A stretch of 6,150 bases of DNA. It comes from Paracoccaceae bacterium. Its GTDB lineage: Bacteria; Pseudomonadota; Alphaproteobacteria; Rhodobacterales; Rhodobacteraceae. Under the pieces are notes generated by a model. That model worked only from the letters and a program-made list of their open reading frames with translations. It was not told the origin of the DNA and searched no databases. Shown piece by piece: positions 1 through 5,526 of the stretch (within the stretch, counting starts at the first letter, position 1; every line of letters starts with the position of its first letter). A program made the position numbers and the translations under genes. The DNA is taken from contig RFZH01000139.1 of assembly GCA_009920815.1 (NCBI GenBank), forward strand, positions 1-6,150. The letters are read 5' to 3'.

Positions 1-1
1 C

Positions 2-388
2 GACTTGGTTGACCTCATCGGTTGGCAAGATATGCCAGACCAATTTAAGTCCCGCGAAAGTCACGCCCACAATCGGCTTTTAACCTCTGTCGCGTTAACG
101 TCTGAGGAACGGCGACAAGTTGCGCGTACATTCAACGAACGCCTAAGTCGATCGAAAGGGCCCGTTACATATTTGCTTCCAACGCATGGATGTAACGAAT
201 GGGATCGTGCCGGTGGACCGCTTTCGGATCCCGATGGGTTGGCCGCTTTTGTAGATGAAACACAAAAAACGATTCCTGAAAATGTCACCCTCATCAATTT
301 AGACTGCCACATAAATGATCCCGAATTCTGTGAACGCGCCTTGGCAATATTTGATCAATGGGTAAGTGCGGGGGTAATCAGGTCTTAG
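2..388 (+). CDS. Tm-1-like / UPF0261 family protein, C-terminal part (5' truncated)
   Basis: The reading frame is open from the first bases of the window (codons from base 2) to TAG at 386-388, so this is the last 128 or so codons of a gene that begins outside; the in-frame TTG at base 5 is not a believable start. The protein shows the C-terminal signature of the UPF0261/Tm-1-like family: a D-L-V-D-x-x-G-W opening, an S-H-A-H-N segment, then YLLPTHG followed by a W-D-x-x-G-G-P-x-x-D-P stretch, and the very typical HINDPEF near the end. Members are usually about 400 residues, so roughly a third is present. The family's biochemical role is not established in bacteria; the plant member Tm-1 binds a viral replication protein. 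Its 3' end overlaps the convergent amidotransferase gene by 11 bases. Family assignment is fairly sure; function is unknown. Confidence 0.8.
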   Translation, partial: DLVDLIGWQDMPDQFKSRESHAHNRLLTSVALTSEERRQVARTFNERLSRSKGPVTYLLPTHGCNEWDRAGGPLSDPDGLAAFVDETQKTIPENVTLINLDCHINDPEFCERALAIFDQWVSAGVIRS

Positions 389-1088
389 CATGCTCAAAAA
401 AATGCGCGATTTCCTTTGCATAGAGACTGATATCTACCGATATCTTAGACAATTTCATGCGCGCGTGTGCGGTTACATCCGGCCCAACATAATCAGCCAG
501 TTCTGTGACCAGAGCCGTTATAAAATCATGCGTCATTTCCGGATGATGCTGGGTGGTAAAAATATGATTTTCCAGCGTAATCCCAGCAATATCACAACTT
601 TCACTCGCGCTAACCACGCATGCTCCCCGAGGCGGGGTCAAAATTTGTTCAATATGCGATCCGTACAGGTAAAATTCGTCCATAGAGCCGCGCCATGGCA
701 GATTTGCAGTACCCCAGTTCTTCAAAACACCATGGCCCCAGCCATCCGGGTTTCGTCCAATTGTTCCACCCAGCGCGACACAAATCGCTTGGTGACCAAA
801 ACACGCGCCGAACATTGGAAATTGGCGTGCGTGCGCGGTTTGAATTACATCAAACAATTGCGCTATCCACGCGTCTGCATCACCAACAGAGGCTGGGCTA
901 CCCGTGATCATTGCGCCGTCATAGGCAAAAAGATCTTTGGGGAAATCACCATCCTTAACATTATAGGTCACACATTCCCACGGAGGTCGTACCGCGGCAA
1001 TCATCTGGGAAAACTTTTCACCATCTTTAGGATGTTGCTGGGCAAAGGTGCTTTCATCCGTGTTTGTCATCAGTATAGCCAGCTTCAT
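378..1088 (-). CDS. Stand-alone class I glutamine amidotransferase-like protein (GATase1, GuaA-N-terminal type)
   Basis: This 236-residue protein is a complete single class I GATase domain with no attached synthase domain. The nucleophile elbow reads GACFGHQ (94-100) with catalytic Cys96; the other triad residues are His182 and Glu184 in QHHPEM (180-185). An early MITGSP loop (60-65) fits the oxyanion region, and SHIEQI (144-149) stands where many members have S-H-x-D. Such domains hydrolyse glutamine or another gamma-glutamyl amide, releasing glutamate; the acceptor or true substrate cannot be read from the sequence. The start is set by GAGGA (1093-1097, minus strand), four bases before ATG. 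It diverges from the P450/glutamine synthetase-like pair, which suggests but does not prove a joint role, for instance hydrolysis of a gamma-glutamyl amide as proposed for AtdA2/TdnT in aniline degradation. The TGA stop lies inside the end of the convergent UPF0261 gene. Confidence 0.9.
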   Translation of the reverse strand: MKLAILMTNTDESTFAQQHPKDGEKFSQMIAAVRPPWECVTYNVKDGDFPKDLFAYDGAMITGSPASVGDADAWIAQLFDVIQTAHARQFPMFGACFGHQAICVALGGTIGRNPDGWGHGVLKNWGTANLPWRGSMDEFYLYGSHIEQILTPPRGACVVSASESCDIAGITLENHIFTTQHHPEMTHDFITALVTELADYVGPDVTAHARMKLSKISVDISLYAKEIAHFFEHAKT

Positions 1089-1112
1089 ATCATCCTCACA
1101 TTAATTTCGGAC

Positions 1113-1141
1113 AGAATGTTTCTAAAAATAGGCTCTGACAA
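1113..1141 (-). promoter_or_regulatory. Candidate sigma70-type promoter for the amidotransferase gene
   Basis: On the minus strand TTGTCA (1141-1136; one mismatch to TTGACA) is followed after 17 bases by CATTCT (1118-1113), which matches the -10 consensus at only three positions. Transcription would start about 20 bases before the ATG at 1088. The site lies in the 65-base divergent gap (1089-1153). The opposite promoter, for the P450, is less clear: TTAATT (1101-1106), 16 bases, TAAAAA (1123-1128) is the best I can see. Any promoters here must overlap, so the two directions could be controlled jointly. Confidence 0.3.
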
Positions 1142-1146
1142 GGGGG
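1141..1146 (+). promoter_or_regulatory. Ribosome-binding site of the P450 gene
   Basis: AGGGGG ends at 1146, seven bases before the ATG at 1154 and in the normal range for a Shine-Dalgarno site. It supports this start codon. Confidence 0.65.
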
Positions 1147-1153
1147 TTTTTCA

Positions 1154-2416
1154 ATGACCGTTTGGACACCAACCGATGACGGCTTTGCCGATTTAACCAG
1201 CCATGACACATTTGCGCGGGGCGCGCCCCACAACACCTTTGCGCGTTTGCGGCGCGAAGATCCGATATCTTGGACGAATTACGATCAAGGTCAAGGTTTT
1301 TGGTCCATCACAAGGCACCAAGACATCTGTGAAATGAACCGCAATTTTTCGGTGTTTTCATCCGCACGCGGCATCAGAATGGAAGATCAAACATACGAAG
1401 AATACCTTGCACGCCGCACATTTCAGGAAACCGATCCCCCCGATCATATGAAAACACGCATCAAGGTGGCAAAAGCCTTTTCAAAACCTGTCATCGCTGG
1501 TTTTGAAAATGATATACGCGAACTTTGTGCCGAAATTCTGGATCGCGTATTGCAAGAAAAAGAATTCGACGCGGTCAAAATTATCGCCCGCGAATTGCCG
1601 ATGCGAATGTTGGGGCGCATATTAGGAACACCAGACGAGGATTTACCGTGGCTGGTAGAAAAGGGAGATGCATTAATTGCAAATACCGATCCAGATTTCA
1701 CCGAGCACGTCTTGGATAAAATGACCACAGATGAATTTCGGATGATGCCATTTAATTCGCCAGCTGGTGCCGAATTATTTGTCTATGCAAAGGACCTTTT
1801 AGCAAGCAAGGAAAAATCAGGTGACACCAACGGTGTGCTGCATTTGATCCGCCAACCGGACAAAGATGGAAACGTGATCAGCGAAGAAGAATTTCGAAAT
1901 TTCTTTTGTCTTTTGGTTGCGGCGGGCAACGATACAACGCGCTATTCTATCGCGGCAGGGATGCAAGCGCTCTGCCATCAGCCAGAACTACTAGGGCACA
2001 TGAAAGAAGGCGGCGCAGTTTGGGACACCGCGCCAGATGAAATAATCCGCTGGGCCACACCGGCTCTGTATTTCAGGCGCACGTTAACCCAAGACTTCGA
2101 GGCACACGGCAAACAAATGAGGGCGGGCGACAAGGTATTATTTTGGTTCTCCTCTGCTAACCGAGACGATGCGGCATTTAAGGATCCTTTCCGCGTAGAC
2201 CTCTTTCGTTCGCCCAACAATCATTTGGCATTCGGGCAGCAGGGTCCGCATATTTGTTTAGGGATGTGGCTCGCTCGCCTCGAAGTGCGCGTTATGTTCG
2301 AAGAGCTGGCCAAACGTATCACGGCTATTGAACCAAATGGCCCGCAACAGTTTCTAAGATCTAATTTTGTCGGCGGGATTAAATCCTTGCCAGTACGCAT
2401 AAAAACCGGAGGTTAA
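1154..2416 (+). CDS. Cytochrome P450 (soluble bacterial class, CYP124/125-like heme loop)
   Basis: A complete 420-residue soluble P450 monooxygenase without a membrane anchor. Recognisable elements in order: DPPDHMKTR (94-102), the C-helix segment whose His/Arg contact heme propionates; AAGNDTTR in the I-helix (256-263) with the oxygen-activating Asp260-Thr261; EIIR (296-299), the K-helix ExxR; YFRRT (307-311); SANRD (334-338); and the heme loop FGQQGPHICLG (360-370) with the thiolate ligand Cys368. The loop has one residue more between Phe and Cys than classic FGxGxHxCxG, as I recall for CYP124/CYP125 relatives. It would insert one oxygen atom into an organic substrate using electrons from a ferredoxin and reductase; neither is encoded in this window. 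The stop overlaps the ribosome-binding area of the next gene, so the two are an operon. The substrate cannot be inferred from sequence; the neighbours suggest an amine or its gamma-glutamyl amide. Confidence 0.95.
   Translation: MTVWTPTDDGFADLTSHDTFARGAPHNTFARLRREDPISWTNYDQGQGFWSITRHQDICEMNRNFSVFSSARGIRMEDQTYEEYLARRTFQETDPPDHMKTRIKVAKAFSKPVIAGFENDIRELCAEILDRVLQEKEFDAVKIIARELPMRMLGRILGTPDEDLPWLVEKGDALIANTDPDFTEHVLDKMTTDEFRMMPFNSPAGAELFVYAKDLLASKEKSGDTNGVLHLIRQPDKDGNVISEEEFRNFFCLLVAAGNDTTRYSIAAGMQALCHQPELLGHMKEGGAVWDTAPDEIIRWATPALYFRRTLTQDFEAHGKQMRAGDKVLFWFSSANRDDAAFKDPFRVDLFRSPNNHLAFGQQGPHICLGMWLARLEVRVMFEELAKRITAIEPNGPQQFLRSNFVGGIKSLPVRIKTGG
2408..2413 (+). promoter_or_regulatory. Ribosome-binding site of the glutamine synthetase-like gene, inside the P450 3' end
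   Basis: GGAGGT is a near-perfect Shine-Dalgarno match, four bases before the ATG at 2418. It lies within the last P450 codons, right before the TAA at 2414-2416. It fixes the downstream start and points to translational coupling of the two genes. Confidence 0.8.
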
Positions 2417-2417
2417 T

Positions 2418-3707
2418 ATGAAGGACCGTTTACGCGCAATGTTTTGCGACCATTTATCGATCATGCGGGGAAAGTACCTTCCGGCGTCAAAAATCGGCAC
2501 AGACAGTACACGGTTTTGTCGATCAACATTTGGCGTTCATTACGACAAAGATCTTTTGAACGCTCCTGGTTCAATGATGATGGAAGGCTTACCCGATATG
2601 GAATTGAAATGGCAGGCCGACGCCATTCGGGATGGTTGGGAACGTGGAACCAAGGTTGTTTTGGGCGATTTATACGATGATAACCATGAACCGCTTGGCC
2701 TATGTCCGCGGGGTGCATTGAAACGAGCAGTATCAGCATGGCAAGCACGGGGTCTAACACCCAAGGTCGGGATCGAACTTGAGGCATTTGCACTGCAGAC
2801 AGATGATCAAGGTCGCCTAAGACCCTATGATGCACCAGGTGGTGTTGTTTATGGTACTGGGCCACTGTCTGATCCTCTAAGGTTTAATGACGCGATTTGG
2901 GAAATGGCCGATCAGGTTGGTTTCAAATTGGACATGATCACGTCCGAGTATGATAGCCCACAGTATGAGTATACGTTAACATTTGGCGATGCCGTTGAGG
3001 CGGTTGATAGCATTGTATTATTCCGTCAAATGGCCCGTGAGATTGCGTTAGAACATGGTATCCTTTTGACATTTATGCCAAAACCCATTGCAGAAGCCGG
3101 TGGATCTGGGATGCATATTAATTTCTCATTTACTGACGCCAATGGTCAAAACGCCTTGTCGTCTGGGGAACGCAATTCACCAGAAACAATCAATGACCTT
3201 GCACGTGGGTGCTTGGCTGGGTTGTTACATCATCACCGCGGGTTGGCGGGCCTAATTGCACCTACAGCCAATTCCTATCAACGGTTGCAACCCGGATCAT
3301 TGTCCGGTTTCTGGCAAAATTGGGGGGGCGACCACCGAAATGTAACGACGCGGATCAGCGGCGAAGGCGGTGCAAAATCGCGGCTAGAACACAGAACCGC
3401 AGACGCAAGTTCAAATCCATATACAGCAGTTGCCGCTGTCCTTCAGGCATCACTTTTGGGTGTTGAAAATGGATATGATCTTCCACCAATGGAGACAGGC
3501 GATGGCTTTGAACGGCAAGATGCAAAAGACAGTACGGCGATAGACCTAAAAGGGGCAATTGCAGATCTAAAAAAAGATACTGTGCTTGGTGACGCGGTTG
3601 GTCGTTTGCTGGTCGATAACCACATCTTTATGAAAGAAAAAGAAGTTAAAAAGACGCGTGATCTAGAGGGGGACGCGCTGCGCGATTTCTACGTCTACTT
3701 CGTGTAA
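2418..3707 (+). CDS. Glutamine synthetase-like gamma-glutamyl ligase (GlnA/PuuA superfamily, probably not a true glutamine synthetase)
   Basis: The 429-residue protein has a short N-terminal beta-grasp part (about 1-90) and the full catalytic domain. Metal-site residues of the enteric enzyme all have counterparts: Glu120 and Glu122 in GIELEAF, Glu177, Glu184, His233 in GSGMH, and Glu324 in RLEHR. Nucleotide/phosphate arginines are present as Arg289 (NSYQRL), Arg307, Arg312 and Arg326. The flap position of Glu327, which closes the active site and helps deprotonate ammonium, is Leu295 in PGSLSG; the alignment from Arg321 to Arg344 is gapless, so this is not an alignment slip. The substrate loop EYDSPQYE (177-184) also departs from EYGPGQFE, and no DGSS loop is recognisable. 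I infer ATP-dependent gamma-glutamylation of an organic amine, like PuuA, IpuC or AtdA1/TdnQ. It follows the P450 by one base and ends at a terminator. Superfamily is certain, substrate unknown. Confidence 0.92.
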   Translation: MKDRLRAMFCDHLSIMRGKYLPASKIGTDSTRFCRSTFGVHYDKDLLNAPGSMMMEGLPDMELKWQADAIRDGWERGTKVVLGDLYDDNHEPLGLCPRGALKRAVSAWQARGLTPKVGIELEAFALQTDDQGRLRPYDAPGGVVYGTGPLSDPLRFNDAIWEMADQVGFKLDMITSEYDSPQYEYTLTFGDAVEAVDSIVLFRQMAREIALEHGILLTFMPKPIAEAGGSGMHINFSFTDANGQNALSSGERNSPETINDLARGCLAGLLHHHRGLAGLIAPTANSYQRLQPGSLSGFWQNWGGDHRNVTTRISGEGGAKSRLEHRTADASSNPYTAVAAVLQASLLGVENGYDLPPMETGDGFERQDAKDSTAIDLKGAIADLKKDTVLGDAVGRLLVDNHIFMKEKEVKKTRDLEGDALRDFYVYFV

Positions 3708-3713
3708 AATAAA

Positions 3714-3743
3714 AAACGCCGACCTCGCAAGAGATCGGCGTTT
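3714..3743. terminator. Bidirectional rho-independent terminator between convergent genes
   Basis: A hairpin with a nine-base arm AAACGCCGA (3714-3722) and its complement TCGGCGTTT (3735-3743), one C/A mismatch, then CTC/GAG closing a GCAA tetraloop of GNRA type (3727-3730). Read leftward it ends in a run of six U (3711-3716), typical for terminating grpE. Read rightward the tail is only UUU then CAUUAUCAUU, so termination of the glutamine synthetase-like transcript is probably weaker, although no other hairpin is seen there. Confidence 0.85.
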
Positions 3744-3763
3744 CATTATCATTGACGCTGTCG

Positions 3764-4336
3764 TTAGACCATTGAAGAAACACCAACCTGCGCGGGTCTT
3801 AGCAAACGGTCATGGATCATGAATCCCTCGGCAGATACTTGGATGATATCGCCTGCTTTTGTACCGGGAACAGGAGCTTCGAACATAGCTTCGTGATGTT
3901 GTGGGTCAAATTTATCGCCAACTGACGGCGAAATGGGTGTCACGCCGTGCTTTTTCAAAACGTTTGTTAGTTCGCGCATCGTTAATTCAATGCCCTCGAT
4001 CAAAGCGGACGCTAATTCACGTTGCTCATCGGTTGCCGCATCCAATGCGCGTTTCATGTTATCATAAACTGGCAACAGATCACGGGCCAATTTTGAACCG
4101 CCATAATTTTCCGCCTCACGTCGATCTTTGTCGGCACGTTTGCGCGCGTTTTCGGCGTCGGCCAAGGCGCGCATAAAACGATCCTTAAATTCATCACGCT
4201 CTGCTTTGACGGCGTCTAATTCGTCATATGCAGACGCTTCGGCATCAATATCAATCATTTCATCTGCGAACGCCTGCTCTTCTTCTGCGGCTTGTTCGAT
4301 ATCGTCCAAAAACTCGTCCTGTTTTGGCTCTGCCAT
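3764..4336 (-). CDS. grpE: GrpE, nucleotide exchange factor of DnaK
   Basis: GrpE is a cytosolic dimer that releases ADP from DnaK (Hsp70) during protein folding and stress recovery. The 190-residue protein has an acidic N-terminus (1-40), a long charged helix suited to coiled-coil dimerisation (about 38-75), the ARDLLPVYDNMKRAL segment (84-98), and the C-terminal beta-domain signature from FDPQHHEAM (143-151) through GF (171-172) to the RPAQV end (180-184). Length is normal. Start: GAGGTG (4341-4346, minus strand) four bases before ATG; its first G belongs to the stop codon of hrcA, so the two genes, nine bases apart, are tightly coupled. It is second in the hrcA-grpE operon and is followed by a strong terminator. 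dnaK and dnaJ are not adjacent. Confidence 0.97.
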   Translation of the reverse strand: MAEPKQDEFLDDIEQAAEEEQAFADEMIDIDAEASAYDELDAVKAERDEFKDRFMRALADAENARKRADKDRREAENYGGSKLARDLLPVYDNMKRALDAATDEQRELASALIEGIELTMRELTNVLKKHGVTPISPSVGDKFDPQHHEAMFEAPVPGTKAGDIIQVSAEGFMIHDRLLRPAQVGVSSMV

Positions 4337-4345
4337 AATTCACCT

Positions 4346-5413
4346 CTAACTTCGATCAGCAATCAACTTGGTTACAAGCTGGGCCGTATAATCCACAATC
4401 GGCACGATGCGTCCATAATTCAGACGTGTTGGTCCAATTACACCGACCGCACCGATAATTTTTCTATCAGCGTTCATATAAGGAGAAACGACCAAAGATG
4501 AACCCGAAAGTGAAAAAAGTTTGTTCTCAGACCCAATAAAAATGCGTACACCGTCGCCCTTTTGTGTCAAATCAAGGAAATCGGCAATATCGCGCTTGCG
4601 TTCTAGGTCATCGAACAACGTTTTGATGCGTTCTAATTCACTCTCGTGTGCTTCGCCACCCAAAAGATTCGCACGGCCGCGTACGATTAATCGCTCGTTG
4701 CGTTCTCCCTCGTCCTGCCAAAAAACTGCGCCACTTTCGACAAGATCTGCGGCCAATTTATCCAGCTCTGAACGTCGCTTGGTAATTTCAATTTCGACCA
4801 AACCACGCGCTTCACTTAGCGTGTGGCCCTCCATAATGGCGTTCAAAAAGTTGGCGGCTTCGCGCATCGAACTTGGTGTTTGACCAAGTGGCGGCGTGAA
4901 TAAGCGATTTTCGACATGCCCATCAGCAAAAACCAATACAACCAATGCACGGTCAGGCGAGAGCGAAACAAATTCGATATGCTTGATTGGCGCTTCTTGT
5001 TTTGGTGCAAGGACCAATGATGCACCCTGTGTCACACCGGAAAGCGCTGCGCTTATGCTATCTAGCATATCCCCAACGTCTGCGCCGGCATTGCGCGATG
5101 TGGACATATCTAATTTGACGCGATCATCTTCGTTTAGATCTGAGACCTCTAAGAGACCATCAACAAACATGCGCAGCCCTAATTGGGTCGGTACGCGTCC
5201 TGCGCTTGTATGAGGGCTGCCCAACAAACCTAGAAACTCTAGATCTTGCATCACATTGCGGATGGTGGCCGCGCTAATCTTTTCACTAAAGCTCCTTGTG
5301 AGCGTTCGTGAACCAACTGGTTCTCCGTTTTCAAGATATCCCTCGACAACACGGCGAAATACCTCACGCGAACGGTCGTTCATTTCATCAAGAATGCTAT
5401 TTGCGTCTGTCAT
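4346..5413 (-). CDS. hrcA: HrcA, heat-inducible transcription repressor
   Basis: HrcA binds the CIRCE inverted repeat and represses chaperone genes such as groESL; GroEL helps keep it active. The 355-residue protein shows the N-terminal winged-helix region (about 12-85) with VGSRTLTR (33-40), ISAATIRNVMQDLE (46-59), then HTSAGRVPT (68-76), a GAF-like middle part, and the typical C-terminal GAVGVIGPTRLNYGRIVPIV (321-340). Length and ends are normal. ATG is preceded by AAGGA at seven bases. It is the first gene of a leftward operon with grpE and diverges from rph, an order common in Rhodobacterales. I see no CIRCE element (TTAGCACTC-N9-GAGTGCTAA) in its upstream region, so autoregulation by that element is not supported here. 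Confidence 0.97.
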   Translation of the reverse strand: MTDANSILDEMNDRSREVFRRVVEGYLENGEPVGSRTLTRSFSEKISAATIRNVMQDLEFLGLLGSPHTSAGRVPTQLGLRMFVDGLLEVSDLNEDDRVKLDMSTSRNAGADVGDMLDSISAALSGVTQGASLVLAPKQEAPIKHIEFVSLSPDRALVVLVFADGHVENRLFTPPLGQTPSSMREAANFLNAIMEGHTLSEARGLVEIEITKRRSELDKLAADLVESGAVFWQDEGERNERLIVRGRANLLGGEAHESELERIKTLFDDLERKRDIADFLDLTQKGDGVRIFIGSENKLFSLSGSSLVVSPYMNADRKIIGAVGVIGPTRLNYGRIVPIVDYTAQLVTKLIADRS

Positions 5414-5436
5414 TGCTCTATCCTTGGACTTCTTTC

Positions 5437-5464
5437 ATTAAATCTTCTTGAGCAAAAAGGTCAA
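5437..5464 (-). promoter_or_regulatory. Candidate sigma70-type promoter of hrcA-grpE
   Basis: On the minus strand TTGACC (5464-5459; five of six to TTGACA) is followed after 16 bases by TTTAAT (5442-5437; four of six to TATAAT). Transcription would start near 5430, leaving a leader of about 17 bases with the AAGGA ribosome-binding site. Position and match are good for a main promoter; it is a visual call only. Confidence 0.45.
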
Positions 5465-5469
5465 TCGGC

Positions 5470-5500
5470 CTTGCGCTTTTCATATCGAACCATGTATCCA
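5470..5500 (+). promoter_or_regulatory. Candidate promoter of rph (sigma70-like, with partial RpoH-like match)
   Basis: TTGCGC (5471-5476) is followed after 18 bases by TATCCA (5495-5500), a weak sigma70-like pair. The same stretch also reads CTTGCGC (5470-5476), 13 bases, CCATGT (5490-5495), which partly fits the heat-shock sigma factor consensus (CTTGAAA and CCCCATnT). Neither match is strong. Confidence 0.25.
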
Positions 5501-5526
5501 CATTTCTAACAATGAAAGGAATTTAC

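Noticed and set aside
378..1088. Annotation as GMP synthase (guaA).
   Set aside because: Only the amidotransferase domain is present; the ATP-pyrophosphatase and dimerisation domains are missing and no such gene is adjacent.
390..1157. A 255-codon plus-strand open frame that fills the gap between the UPF0261 stop and the P450 start, ending with an ATGA overlap at 1154-1157 as if coupled to the P450.
   Set aside because: It lies antisense to the amidotransferase gene, whose Cys-His-Glu motifs are clear. The plus-strand product has no recognisable family and an odd composition rich in Arg, Cys, His and Asn. The neat ends look like coincidence.
2461..2865. A 134-codon minus-strand open frame within the glutamine synthetase-like gene.
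   Set aside because: It is antisense to well-conserved coding sequence and has no recognisable motif or upstream signals.
3465..3489. GYDLPP in the glutamine synthetase-like protein (around Tyr353) resembles NLYDLP, the adenylylation site of GlnA.
   Set aside because: In context G-V-E-N-G-Y-D-L-P-P aligns with the G-I-x-x-x region that precedes the adenylylation loop in GlnA, and the real loop is absent. The likeness is superficial.
2418..3707. Annotation as housekeeping glutamine synthetase (glnA).
   Set aside because: There is no glnB neighbour, no DGSS loop, Leu in place of the flap Glu327, and a divergent substrate loop. The protein is also shorter than the usual 468 residues or so.
4521..5213. 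Long plus-strand open frames across hrcA (120 and 105 codons), rich in Ser and Arg.
   Set aside because: They are shadows of the hrcA reading frame, with no ribosome-binding sites or recognisable motifs.
5414..5526. A CIRCE operator upstream of hrcA.
   Set aside because: Neither TTAGCACTC nor GAGTGCTAA, or a close pair with nine-base spacing, can be found on either strand of the gap.
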